From DATIYF01 sp035517775 (GTDB taxonomy: Bacteria; Acidobacteriota; Terriglobia; Terriglobales; Acidobacteriaceae), in the NCBI GenBank assembly GCA_035517775.1, contig DATIYF010000128.1:1-14698 (forward strand): DNA of 14,698 nucleotides. Reading direction: 5' to 3'. The translations under genes were made by a program, and so were the position numbers. Positions 1 to 6,994 of the stretch are shown here, piece after piece (the first letter of the stretch is position 1; each line of letters opens with the position of its first letter). The notes below the pieces were generated by a model that did no database searches, was not told the origin of the DNA, and was given only the letters and a program-made list of their open reading frames with translations.

Positions 1-382
1 TCGTCATGCCTGAGCACGTGCATTTATTGGTAAACGAACCTCCCGGTGCAACCCTGGCCGATGCGCTTCACCTCCTCAAGCTCAGTTTCGCCAAGCGAGT
101 GCAGTCCCGGCAACGGCAGAGCCGGGTTCTTTCTGGCAGAAGCGATATCATGATCGGAACGTTCGTGACGCTGAGGAATTCAAGGTCAAGCTGAGATACC
201 TGCACCGCAACCCGGTGAAGCGGGGGCTGGTAAAAGAAGCGGCGGAATGGAAATGGAGCAGTTTCCGCCATTATGCTTTCCGGGAAACGGGAGTCGTGGA
301 GATCGAGTCCGAGTGGACAGCGCGGGATCGGGAGACTCAAGGCGTGGGAGGGAGCGCGAGGATATTTCTTTACCCAGGTTAG
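1..382 (+). pseudogene. REP-associated tyrosine transposase (RAYT), frameshifted and 5'-truncated by the window edge
   Basis: Two adjacent frames give one split protein of the Y1/HUH transposase family that handles REP palindromes. Frame 3 reads V-MPEHVHLLVNEP at positions 3-41; EHVHLL contains the HxH part of the HUH metal site and is internal in this family, so the ATG at 6 is not a genuine start. It continues LADALHLLKLSFAKR to about 105. From about 128 the family match resumes in frame 2 with SFWQKRYHDRNV, then KLRYLHRNPVKRGLVKEAAE, WKWSSFRHYAF and VEIESEW, ending at TAG 380-382. The Tyr of the RYLHRNP block probably corresponds to the nucleophile, by family analogy. The frame change between about 105 and 128 equals a net loss of one base, so the gene is broken unless this is a sequencing error. 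The N-terminus lies outside the window. Family assignment is firm; exact subfamily is not known. Confidence 0.85.
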
Positions 383-417
383 CTCGCAAAGAGCGCTCGC
401 GAACCTGGGGCACCAGG
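373..417. repeat. Inverted repeats at the 3' end of the RAYT remnant (possible REP-like palindrome)
   Basis: CCCAGGTT at 373-380 pairs perfectly with AACCTGGG at 402-409 across a 21-nt loop. The right arm can instead pair as CCTGG (404-408) with CCAGG (413-417) over a GGCA loop, so two mutually exclusive hairpins share one arm. The first arm overlaps the last transposase codons and its TAG stop. RAYT genes are typically flanked by the palindromes they act on, so a REP-like element is plausible. A simple transcription terminator is less likely because no T-run follows. Confidence 0.45.
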
Positions 418-507
418 CACTGGCGAAAAGACCTCTGGCGGGCGCGATATTGAGGGCATTCTCAAAGAACTGCGATAAGAGCCCAGCCAACCGCGCCACC
501 AACCCTC

Positions 508-533
508 TTGCCCCTGAAGTGCGACACTATATT
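508..533 (+). promoter_or_regulatory. Candidate promoter for the 5'-3' exonuclease gene
   Basis: TATATT at 528-533 matches five of six bases of a sigma-70 -10 element and ends only five bases before the ATG at 539. A weak TTGCCC at 508-513 lies at a short 14-bp spacing. No Shine-Dalgarno is visible before the start. If this -10 is real, transcription would begin at or beside the ATG, giving a leaderless mRNA. Confidence 0.3.
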
Positions 534-538
534 CCACC

Positions 539-1414
539 ATGAAGGTTTACCTGATTGACGGCACCTACGAACTGTTCCGCCATTTTTTCGCGGTGCCCGG
601 GGCAAGCGATGTAAACGGCCAGGAAATTGGCGCCGTGCGGGGAGTGCTGAATTCTGTGCTCTCCATGATCGAGGGGGGCGTGACGCATATGGGCGTCGCC
701 ACCGATCACGTGGTCGAGTCGTTCCGTAACCAGCTTTATCCGGGATACAAGACCAGCGAAGGCGTGCCGCCGGAGTTGCTGTCGCAGTTCCCCACTCTCG
801 AAGAGGCGCTGCAGGCCATGGGCGTGCTGGTGTGGCCGATGGTGGAGTTCGAGGCCGATGATGCGCTCGCCTCTGCCGCGACCAAGGCCGTGCTCGAAGC
901 CAGGGTGGAGCAAGTTCTGATCTGCACGCCCGACAAAGACCTGGCGCAAACTGTAAGCGGCACGCGCATCGTGCAACTCGATCGCAGAAAAAACGCCGTG
1001 CGGGATGAAGCCGGGGTGGTGGCCCGCTTCGGGGTTGGGCCGGCGTCCATTCCTGACTATCTGGCGGTGGTGGGCGACAGCGCCGACGGCTACCCTGGCA
1101 TTTCCGGCTGGGGAGAGAAAGCGGCGGCGGCGGTTCTGTCGCAGTATCCGCGGCTGGAAGAGATCCCGAAAGACTGGCGGGCGTGGGCGCCTTCCATCAA
1201 GCGGGCGCGGCGGCTTTCGGAATCGCTGTTCGGCGCCTGGGAAGAAGCTCTGCTGTTCCGCCGGCTGGCTACGCTGCGGACCGACGCCCCGGTTTTCCAC
1301 AATGTAGACGACTTGCGCTGGCGCGGACCGCTCCCGGAGTTTGATCAGGTGTGCCAGCGCATGCGATCGGGTGCGCTGCTGAAGCGGGCAGCCTCAGCCA
1401 GGAAAGCGCCGTAG
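539..1414 (+). CDS. Stand-alone 5'-3' exonuclease (PolA N-domain/flap endonuclease family)
   Basis: 291 residues with the whole motif series of the PIN-like 5' nuclease domain followed by an H3TH domain. Visible motifs are LIDGTYELFR (metal-binding Asp7), FRNQLYPGYKTSE (the arch/substrate region, compare FRHELYPEYKANR in PolA), FEADDALAS (Glu105, Asp107, Asp108), CTPDKDLAQ (Asp132, Asp134) and VVGDSADGYPGISGWGEKAA (Asp180, Asp183 and the helix-hairpin-helix DNA-binding loop). All acidic metal ligands expected for activity are present. No polymerase domain follows, so this resembles the free ExoIX/Xni-type nucleases, which cleave 5' ends and flaps during repair or Okazaki-fragment processing. 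The ATG at 539 is preferred because Asp7 must stay near the N-terminus. No Shine-Dalgarno is present. It stands alone between a dead transposase and perR; no operon partner is evident. Family is clear; precise role is inferred. Confidence 0.9.
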   Translation: MKVYLIDGTYELFRHFFAVPGASDVNGQEIGAVRGVLNSVLSMIEGGVTHMGVATDHVVESFRNQLYPGYKTSEGVPPELLSQFPTLEEALQAMGVLVWPMVEFEADDALASAATKAVLEARVEQVLICTPDKDLAQTVSGTRIVQLDRRKNAVRDEAGVVARFGVGPASIPDYLAVVGDSADGYPGISGWGEKAAAAVLSQYPRLEEIPKDWRAWAPSIKRARRLSESLFGAWEEALLFRRLATLRTDAPVFHNVDDLRWRGPLPEFDQVCQRMRSGALLKRAASARKAP

Positions 1415-1450
1415 GGCGTCAGTTTTGCGCGGCCGCCCAGAAAGGCATTG

Positions 1451-1480
1451 AACCACAAAGAGCACGAAGGTTCGCGAAGG
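1451..1480. repeat. Triplicated CRCRAA-motif intergenic element, copy 1
   Basis: The segment holds three degenerate units, CACAAAG at 1454, CACGAAGG at 1463 and CGCGAAGG at 1473, spaced 9 and 10 bp apart. It lies in the 134-bp gap between the exonuclease and perR. From memory, very similar strings of this type are scattered between genes in Acidobacteria and related phyla; that is recollection, not a search result. A second related element is at 12903-12928. Confidence 0.45.
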
Positions 1481-1509
1481 AAACCCGCTACATCCAAGGC
1501 AATACACTC

Positions 1510-1536
1510 TAGACAAAATATCAGATTAGATATAAT
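1510..1536 (+). promoter_or_regulatory. perR promoter (-35 TAGACA, -10 TATAAT)
   Basis: A consensus TATAAT at 1531-1536 ends 12 bases before the GTG start at 1549. TAGACA at 1510-1515 matches five of six -35 bases, with a short 15-bp spacer. The predicted start of transcription near 1543 leaves a leader of only a few bases without a Shine-Dalgarno, so the transcript may be close to leaderless. Confidence 0.6.
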
Positions 1537-1540
1537 CTAA
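1526..1540 (+). promoter_or_regulatory. PerR/Fur-family operator overlapping the perR -10 element
   Basis: TTAGATATAATCTAA is a near-perfect palindrome: TTAGAT and ATCTAA are exact inverted arms around ATA. It resembles the classical 15-bp PerR box (TTATAATNATTATAA type, 7-1-7) in length and symmetry. It fully covers the TATAAT -10 hexamer, so a bound repressor would block RNA polymerase. Because the adjacent gene encodes a PerR-type protein, negative autoregulation is the natural reading. Confidence 0.75.
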
Positions 1541-1548
1541 AGTTTCCC

Positions 1549-1974
1549 GTGGATGCCGGAACGATCAAGCGGTCTTTAGAGAGCGGCGGACTGCGCTGCA
1601 CGGCGCAGCGCTACGCCGTGATGGCATTCCTCATGGACCATAAGGGGCATCCCACGGCGGCGGAAATTTTTGAAGCGGTGAATCGCGTGGACCCGCGCTC
1701 TTCCCGGGCCACAACTTATAACAATCTGCGCGACCTGGTGAAAGCGGGCCTGGTGCGCGAGGTGGCGGCCGAGGGCCGCGCCGGCCGCTTCGATGTGACC
1801 GGCATGCGTCATCACCATTTCATCTGCGACCGCTGCGGCAGTGTAGAAGACGTGGACTGGTACGACGTGCCGCACCCGGCTTCCCGTTCGCTGGGCAGGC
1901 GAGTGGTGCGCGAATGCCAACTGATTTTCCGCGGGCTGTGCGCGAAGTGTGCGCGGCGCCGCGCTTCCCGTTAG
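1549..1974 (+). CDS. perR: Peroxide-sensing Fur-family repressor, PerR type
   Basis: 141 residues, normal length for the family. The N-terminal winged helix contains LRCTAQRYAVMAFL, HPTAAEIFEAV and the recognition region RATTYNNLRDLVKAGLVREV (about residues 53-72). The C-terminal metal domain carries RFDVTGMRHHHFICDRCG and ends with CAKC. Aligned by eye to Bacillus PerR, the regulatory metal ligands are all present: His34, Asp82, His88, His90 and Asp101 (His37, Asp85, His91, His93, Asp104 in PerR). The structural zinc cysteines are Cys93, Cys96, Cys131 and Cys134. Asp at the 101 position and the nearby katG favour a peroxide sensor over an iron regulator. The GTG start has no Shine-Dalgarno and lies just below a -10 covered by a PerR-like box. 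katG follows 122 bp downstream on the same strand. Zur or Fur function cannot be fully excluded from sequence. Confidence 0.9.
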   Translation: MDAGTIKRSLESGGLRCTAQRYAVMAFLMDHKGHPTAAEIFEAVNRVDPRSSRATTYNNLRDLVKAGLVREVAAEGRAGRFDVTGMRHHHFICDRCGSVEDVDWYDVPHPASRSLGRRVVRECQLIFRGLCAKCARRRASR

Positions 1975-2027
1975 GCCTCAGAATGCCTGGACCAAGCCGC
2001 TCCAGAAAACGCGGCGACAACCCATCG

Positions 2028-2056
2028 CTGCGAACCGCAGGTGGAAGGGTTCGCAG
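2028..2056 (+). repeat. Perfect 9-bp inverted repeat in the perR-katG gap
   Basis: CTGCGAACC at 2028-2036 pairs exactly with GGTTCGCAG at 2048-2056 across an 11-nt loop. No T-run follows, so it is not a standard intrinsic terminator. It lies 40 bp before the katG start. It could be a protein operator, an mRNA processing or stability hairpin that sets katG level relative to perR, or a small dispersed palindrome. It does not resemble the PerR box at 1526-1540. Confidence 0.5.
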
Positions 2057-2096
2057 ATCATCACAGCTCTATTCACTAACGTAAAAGGAAAAAGAT

Positions 2097-4361
2097 ATGG
2101 AACCGACAAGCCACATGGAAAATACGCTCGCTTCTTCGTCAGGAACGGTTTCTCCCGAGAATCAGGAAAAGAACAAGACCAACGGGGCCCAGTGCCCGTT
2201 CCACCACGGCGCCTCGGCGCCCACCAACCGCGACTGGTGGCCGAGCCAGCTCGACCTTCAGGTTCTGCATCAACACTCCAGCCTTTCGAATCCCATGGGC
2301 GAGGAGTTCGACTACGCCAAAGAGTTCAAGACCCTCGATCTGAAAGCGGTGATCAAGGACCTGCATGCTCTGATGACCGATTCGCAGGAGTGGTGGCCAG
2401 CCGACTTCGGACACTACGGCGGGCTCTTCATCCGCATGGCGTGGCACAGCGCCGGCACCTACCGCATCGACGATGGGCGCGGCGGCGCCGGAGCCGGCCA
2501 GCAGCGCTTTGCCCCGCTCAACAGCTGGCCCGACAATGTGAACCTGGATAAGGCGCGCCGGCTGCTGTGGCCGATCAAGCAGAAATACGGCCGCAAAATT
2601 TCCTGGGCCGACCTGATGATTCTTGCCGGCAACGTCGCGCTCGAATCCATGGGCTTCAAGACCTTCGGCTTCGGCGGCGGCCGCGCCGATGTTTGGGAGC
2701 CGGAAGAGGTGAACTGGGGGCCGGAAGGCACCTGGCTGGGAGACGAACGCTACAGCGGCGTCCGCGATCTTCAGAATCCTCTGGGCGCGGTGCAGATGGG
2801 CTTGATTTACGTGAATCCGGAGGGACCGAATGGAAAGCCGGACCCGGTGGCGGCGGCGCGCGACATCCGGGAAACCTTCCACCGCATGGCTATGAACGAC
2901 GAAGAAACGGTGGCACTGATTGCCGGCGGACATACCTTTGGCAAGACCCATGGCGCCGCCATTCCCGCGGACTACGTGGGTGCCGAACCCGAAGCCGCGG
3001 AGATCGAACTGCAAGGCCTGGGCTGGAAGAATAAATTTGGAAAGGGTTGCGGGGCCGACACCATTGGCAGCGGCCTGGAAGTAACCTGGACCACGACACC
3101 TACTAAGTGGAGCAACAACTTCTTCGAAAATCTATTCAAGTACGACTGGGAATTGACCAAGAGCCCAGCCGGCGCGCATCAATGGACTCCGAAAAATGGC
3201 GCCGGCGCGGGTACGGTTCCGGACGCGCATGATCGCTCCAAGCGCCATGCACCCACCATGCTGACCACGGACCTCTCGCTGCGCTTTGACCCGGCCTACG
3301 AGAAGATTTCGCGGCGCTTCTATGAACATCCCGATCAATTCGCCGATGCCTTTGCCCGGGCATGGTTCAAGCTGACGCATCGAGACATGGGCCCGATTGT
3401 GCGTTATCTTGGGCCGCTGGTTCCGAAGGAGCACCTGCCCTGGCAAGATCCCATTCCCGCTGCCAACCCCAAGCTGGTCATCGGCGAGAAGGAGATTGCT
3501 GCCCTGAAGGCCAAAATTCTCAAATCCGGGCTTTCGATTTCGCAGCTGGTCTCGACCGCCTGGGCTTCGGCGTCAAGCTTCCGCGGTTCCGACAAGCGCG
3601 GCGGAGCAAACGGCGCGCGCCTGCGCCTCGCTCCCCAGAAGGATTGGGAAGTGAACCAGCCGGCTGAACTGACGAAGGTGCTGGCCAAGCTGGAGGCAAT
3701 CCAGGCGGAATTCAACAAGTCCAGCAGCAAGAAGGTCTCGCTGGCCGACTTGATCGTGCTCGGTGGCTGCGTCGGCATTGAAGAAGCGGCGAAAAAGGCG
3801 GGCCACAAGGTAAAGGTCCCCTTCACGCCGGGGCGCATGGACGCGTCGCAGGAACAAACCGACGTGGCGTCGTTCGAACCACTGGAACCCAAGGCGGATG
3901 GCTTCCGCAACTACGTGCGCGGCAAACAGCGCCTCTCTCCGGAGGAACTGTTGCTGGATAAGGCGCAGTTGTTGCGGCTGACCGCGCCTGAGATGACGGT
4001 CCTGCTGGGCGGTCTGCGCGTGCTGGGCACAAATGCCCGGAAGTCGAAGCACGGCGTCTTTACCAAGCGGCCCGAGATGCTGACCAACGACTTCTTCGTC
4101 AACCTGCTCGATATGGGCACGCAATGGCAGCCCTCCACTGAATCCAATGGCTCGGGCGCGGTTTACCAGGGCCGCGACCGCAAGACGAACAAGGTCAAGT
4201 GGACGGCCAGCCGGGTTGACCTGGTCTTCGGTTCGCACTCGCAGTTGCGGGCGCTGGCGGAAGTCTATGGAAGCTCCGACGCGAAAGAGAAGTTCGTGAC
4301 GGACTTCGTGGCGGCCTGGACCAAGGTGATGAACGCGGATCGCTTCGATCTGGCGGCCTAA
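2097..4361 (+). CDS. katG: Catalase-peroxidase
   Basis: 754 residues, the usual length for bacterial KatG, which is a heme enzyme that disproportionates hydrogen peroxide and also has peroxidase activity. The N-terminal heme domain contains the distal triad in RMAWHSAGTYR (Arg113, Trp116, His117). The Met-Tyr-Trp crosslink partners are present: Trp116, Tyr238 in LIYVNPEGPNG and Met264 in RMAMNDEETVALI; spacings equal those of the Mycobacterium enzyme. The proximal heme ligand is His279 in GGHTFGKTHG. The second, heme-free duplicated domain runs from about residue 440 to the end (LVSTAWASASSFRGSDKRGGANG, VLLGGLRVLGTN, FFVNLLDMGTQW). The ATG at 2097 has an AAAAGGA Shine-Dalgarno with about 7 nt spacing. 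No signal peptide, so cytoplasmic. It follows perR and has a terminator after it. No PerR box is visible directly before katG, so peroxide control may come by readthrough from the perR promoter. Confidence 0.98.
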   Translation: MEPTSHMENTLASSSGTVSPENQEKNKTNGAQCPFHHGASAPTNRDWWPSQLDLQVLHQHSSLSNPMGEEFDYAKEFKTLDLKAVIKDLHALMTDSQEWWPADFGHYGGLFIRMAWHSAGTYRIDDGRGGAGAGQQRFAPLNSWPDNVNLDKARRLLWPIKQKYGRKISWADLMILAGNVALESMGFKTFGFGGGRADVWEPEEVNWGPEGTWLGDERYSGVRDLQNPLGAVQMGLIYVNPEGPNGKPDPVAAARDIRETFHRMAMNDEETVALIAGGHTFGKTHGAAIPADYVGAEPEAAEIELQGLGWKNKFGKGCGADTIGSGLEVTWTTTPTKWSNNFFENLFKYDWELTKSPAGAHQWTPKNGAGAGTVPDAHDRSKRHAPTMLTTDLSLRFDPAYEKISRRFYEHPDQFADAFARAWFKLTHRDMGPIVRYLGPLVPKEHLPWQDPIPAANPKLVIGEKEIAALKAKILKSGLSISQLVSTAWASASSFRGSDKRGGANGARLRLAPQKDWEVNQPAELTKVLAKLEAIQAEFNKSSSKKVSLADLIVLGGCVGIEEAAKKAGHKVKVPFTPGRMDASQEQTDVASFEPLEPKADGFRNYVRGKQRLSPEELLLDKAQLLRLTAPEMTVLLGGLRVLGTNARKSKHGVFTKRPEMLTNDFFVNLLDMGTQWQPSTESNGSGAVYQGRDRKTNKVKWTASRVDLVFGSHSQLRALAEVYGSSDAKEKFVTDFVAAWTKVMNADRFDLAA

Positions 4362-4371
4362 GCGCGGAAAC

Positions 4372-4415
4372 CCCATCCTGGCCGGGTTCTTTGCGGCCAG
4401 GGTGGGATTTCGATG
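4372..4415 (+). terminator. Terminator after katG
   Basis: CCCATCCTGGCC at 4372-4383 pairs with GGCCAGGGTGGG at 4395-4406 (12 pairs, one of them G-U) over an 11-nt loop, starting 10 bp after the katG stop. The tail (ATTTCGAT) is only weakly T-rich. A second small hairpin, CGCCC/GGGCG at 4425-4437, follows and may help. Confidence 0.7.
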
Positions 4416-4504
4416 TAGAAAGATCGCCCTCTGGGCGTTCTCCGGAGCAGGTATGGCCTTCACGCATCTGGTTTTCTGAGTAAACGCTTTCCCAAGCCGG
4501 CTTG

Positions 4505-4510
4505 TATAAT
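4505..4510 (+). promoter_or_regulatory. -10 element for the sugar-acid operon
   Basis: A consensus TATAAT sits 48 bp before the TTG start of the MFS gene. No convincing -35 hexamer is present at 16-18 bp upstream, so the promoter may need an activator. The gap between katG and the operon holds nothing else I recognise. Confidence 0.5.
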
Positions 4511-4558
4511 TCCGCATTCCTCATTCTTTCTCAAGCCTGGCATCGCGGAGAGTGATTT

Positions 4559-5800
4559 TTGCGTTGGCGAATCGCCATTCTGGTCAGCGTCGCCATTGCC
4601 ATCAGCTATCTGGACCGGCAAACCCTCCCGGTGGCGGTTCAATCCATCAGCCGCGACATTCCCCTGAACAACAGCCAGTTTTCCGCACTGCAGTCGGCGT
4701 TTTTGGTCTCCTACGCGCTCATGTATGCCGGCGGCGGCAAACTGGTGGACGTCCTGGGAACGCGCCTGGGGTTCACGGTCATCATGCTGTTCTGGTCGCT
4801 GGCCTGCGCCAGCCACGCTCTGGCCACGGGCTTCGCGCTTTTGCTCGCCAGCCGCTTCTTGCTTGGCATGGGCGAGGGCGGGGGCTTTCCCGCGGCCACG
4901 CGCGCGGTTTCGGAATTTTTTCCGGCGCAGGAACGGGCGACGGCCATGGGGATCATCAACGCCGGAACTGCAGTGGGAGCGGTGGTGGCGCCTCCGCTGA
5001 TCGCGATTGTTTTGCTTCACGCCAGCTGGCGCTGGATCTTCATCATCACCGGCTGCTTCGGCGCCCTCTGGACGCTCGCCTGGCGGCTGTTTCCTGCGGC
5101 GCCGAATTCCGCCATCTCCCACCCAATCAGCGGGAGCGCGGCCGGGTCGCACGCGCCGCCGCTGGCATGGTTTCGTTTATTCGGCATCCGCGAAACCTGG
5201 GGGCTGGTAACGGCCAAGTTCCTCAGCGATGCGGCCTGGTTTTTCTATCTCTTCTGGCTGCCGAAATATCTGTACGACGCCCGCGGCTTTGATATTAAGG
5301 CGGTCGGAACTTTCGCATGGATGCCGAGCGCGGCCGCCGGCGTGGGCTGCCTGCTGGGAGGAGGATTCTCCAGCTACCTGGTGAGCCGCCATTTTTCGCT
5401 GGGGGCGGCGCGCAAGACTGCGCTTGGACTGAGCGCCGCGCTCATGCCTTTCGTGGTTCTCATTCCGCATGTGGCGGTTTCGTGGGCGATCGTTCTGTTT
5501 TGTGTTGCGTATTTCGGGCAACAGTCCTGGTCCACTCTGGTCATGGTTCTGCCGGCAGATTTGTTTCCGCAAAGTGTTGTTGGATCGGTTGCTGGGCTCG
5601 TCGGATTCGGCGGGGCCATGGGCGGGGTGGCTTTCGGCGAACTGGCTGGCTACCTTCTGGATCGCGGCTTTGGCTATGGCACAGTATTCGCTCTGGCGGG
5701 CACGCTGCACGTGGTGGCATTCGCCATCATTCTTGCCTCGGTGCCGGCGGTCGAACCTTTGGCACTGAATCACACTCTTGGTTGTGAGGGCGCCTCATGA
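4559..5800 (+). CDS. MFS transporter, anion:cation symporter (ExuT/hexuronate-aldonate type)
   Basis: 413 residues, mostly hydrophobic, consistent with 12 transmembrane helices. Family signatures: ISYLDRQTLPVAV at residues 15-27 (the conserved YxDRQ end of TM1), the cytoplasmic loop GGKLVDVLGTRLGF (MFS motif A), and RFLLGMGEGGGFPAATRAV around residues 99-117, typical of the ACS family that imports hexuronates, galactonate and similar sugar acids with protons. WFFYLFWLPKYLYDARGF opens the second half. The start is a TTG: GGAG at 4547-4550 lies 8 nt upstream, an in-frame TGA sits at 4553-4555, and homologues begin at this point. First gene of an operon: its TGA overlaps the ATG of the enolase-superfamily gene. 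Exact substrate is unknown; the neighbours argue for an aldonate such as a rhamnonate-like acid. Confidence 0.9.
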   Translation: MRWRIAILVSVAIAISYLDRQTLPVAVQSISRDIPLNNSQFSALQSAFLVSYALMYAGGGKLVDVLGTRLGFTVIMLFWSLACASHALATGFALLLASRFLLGMGEGGGFPAATRAVSEFFPAQERATAMGIINAGTAVGAVVAPPLIAIVLLHASWRWIFIITGCFGALWTLAWRLFPAAPNSAISHPISGSAAGSHAPPLAWFRLFGIRETWGLVTAKFLSDAAWFFYLFWLPKYLYDARGFDIKAVGTFAWMPSAAAGVGCLLGGGFSSYLVSRHFSLGAARKTALGLSAALMPFVVLIPHVAVSWAIVLFCVAYFGQQSWSTLVMVLPADLFPQSVVGSVAGLVGFGGAMGGVAFGELAGYLLDRGFGYGTVFALAGTLHVVAFAIILASVPAVEPLALNHTLGCEGAS

Positions 5801-6969
5801 GAATTACCGAGATTCGCACCCGGGTGGTGCGCTGGCGCGGCAAGACCGTCCCTTTGCCGCCGCATTTCTGCACCAATCCCATGGACCTGCTGGAGCTACC
5901 GCAGTCCTCTATGCAGACCTTTACCTTTCACGGCTGGCTTTTGGTTGAGATATTCACGGATGATGGGCACGCCGGCCTGGGCAACGCCGCTCTGGCCCCG
6001 CAGGCCGCGAAACAAGTAATTGATCTTTACCTCAAGCCGCTGCTCATCGGCCAGGATCCATGGGAGATCGAACGGCTGTGGCAGCACATGTACCGCAAGA
6101 CCATGGCTTTCGGACGCAAGGGCCTGGGCATGGTGGCGATCAGCGCGCTCGATATTGCGCTCTGGGACATTCTCGGCAAGTCGGCAAAGCAGCCGGTTTA
6201 CCGCTTGCTGGGCGGCCGCACCAAGGCGCGCATTCCGGTTTATGCCTCGCGCCTTTACAGCGTGGAATTGAACGACCTGGCGACGGAGGCCCGGCGCTAT
6301 AAAGAGGAAGGATACCGGGCGATGAAAATGCGCTTCGGATGGGGGCCTGCCGACGGAGCCCGGGGCATGCAGCGCAACCTGGAGCTGGTGCGAACCGTGC
6401 GCGAGGCGATTGGCGACGAAATTGACTTAATGGCGGACGCCTACATGGGCTGGACGCTCGATTACGCCAAGCGCATGCTGCCCTTGCTGGGGCCTTTTCA
6501 TCTGCGCTGGCTGGAAGAGCCGGTCATTCCTGATGACATTCCTGGTTATGCTGAGTTGAAGTCGCGCGGGCAGGTTCCGATCGCGGGCGGAGAGCACGAA
6601 TTCACTCTCTACGGCTTTCGGGAATTGCTGGAGGCGAAGGCTGTGGACTACATCCAGTTCGATACCAACCGCGTTGGCGGCCTCACCCAGGCGCGTAAGA
6701 TCGCGGCCCTGGCCGAAGCGCATTCCGTGCCTGTGATTCCCCATGCCGGCCAGATGCACAACTATCACCTGGTAATGGCGAGCTTCAATTCGCCGATGGC
6801 GGAATATTTTCCGGTTGTAGATGTCGAGGTGGGAAACGAGCTGTTCTGGTACCTCTTTCATGGCGAGCCTCGAGCCGACAACGGAAGTATTGACCTCGAT
6901 GAAAATACGCCAGGCCTGGGATTGACGGTGAATGAGTCTGGCCTGGGGCAATTCGAAATCATCGAGTGA
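5797..6969 (+). CDS. Mandelate racemase/enolase-superfamily sugar-acid dehydratase, L-rhamnonate dehydratase-like
   Basis: 390 residues with an enolase-type capping domain (about 1-130) and an (alpha/beta)7beta barrel. Metal ligands are Asp214 (MADAYMGW), Glu240 (WLEEPVIPDDI) and Glu266 or Glu268 (AGGEHEF). The Asp289 (FDTNRVGG) and His316 (IPHAGQ) pair matches the Asp-His catalytic dyad; spacings (214 to 240, 289 to 316) equal those of RhmD (226/252, 302/329). GRKGLGMVAISALDIALWDILGK and the GEHE box also look like RhmD. RhmD-type enzymes remove water from aldonates to give 2-keto-3-deoxy acids. The N-terminal specificity loop (PPHFCTNPMDLLELPQ) differs from classical RhmD, so the substrate may differ. 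The start overlaps the permease stop (ATGA), implying translational coupling. The next gene starts 25 bp later. Confidence 0.88.
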   Translation: MRITEIRTRVVRWRGKTVPLPPHFCTNPMDLLELPQSSMQTFTFHGWLLVEIFTDDGHAGLGNAALAPQAAKQVIDLYLKPLLIGQDPWEIERLWQHMYRKTMAFGRKGLGMVAISALDIALWDILGKSAKQPVYRLLGGRTKARIPVYASRLYSVELNDLATEARRYKEEGYRAMKMRFGWGPADGARGMQRNLELVRTVREAIGDEIDLMADAYMGWTLDYAKRMLPLLGPFHLRWLEEPVIPDDIPGYAELKSRGQVPIAGGEHEFTLYGFRELLEAKAVDYIQFDTNRVGGLTQARKIAALAEAHSVPVIPHAGQMHNYHLVMASFNSPMAEYFPVVDVEVGNELFWYLFHGEPRADNGSIDLDENTPGLGLTVNESGLGQFEIIE

Positions 6970-6994
6970 TTCAGTCGATTCCGGGAAGAAACTG

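Noticed and set aside
527..1300. Minus-strand open frame of 257 codons
   Set aside because: It is antisense to the exonuclease gene, which carries full motif conservation on the plus strand.
3573..4517. Minus-strand open frame of 314 codons
   Set aside because: It is antisense to the katG C-terminal domain and downstream gap, arginine- and histidine-rich, with no recognisable domain.
4552..5292. Plus-strand GTG-initiated frame of 246 codons
   Set aside because: It overlaps the MFS gene in another frame; its product has no transmembrane pattern and no motifs, while the MFS frame is coherent through 413 residues.
6932..6994. Earlier ATG start for the FAH-like gene
   Set aside because: It would overlap the dehydratase gene by 38 bp and add a non-conserved peptide, whereas the ATG at 6995 has a Shine-Dalgarno and the family N-terminus.
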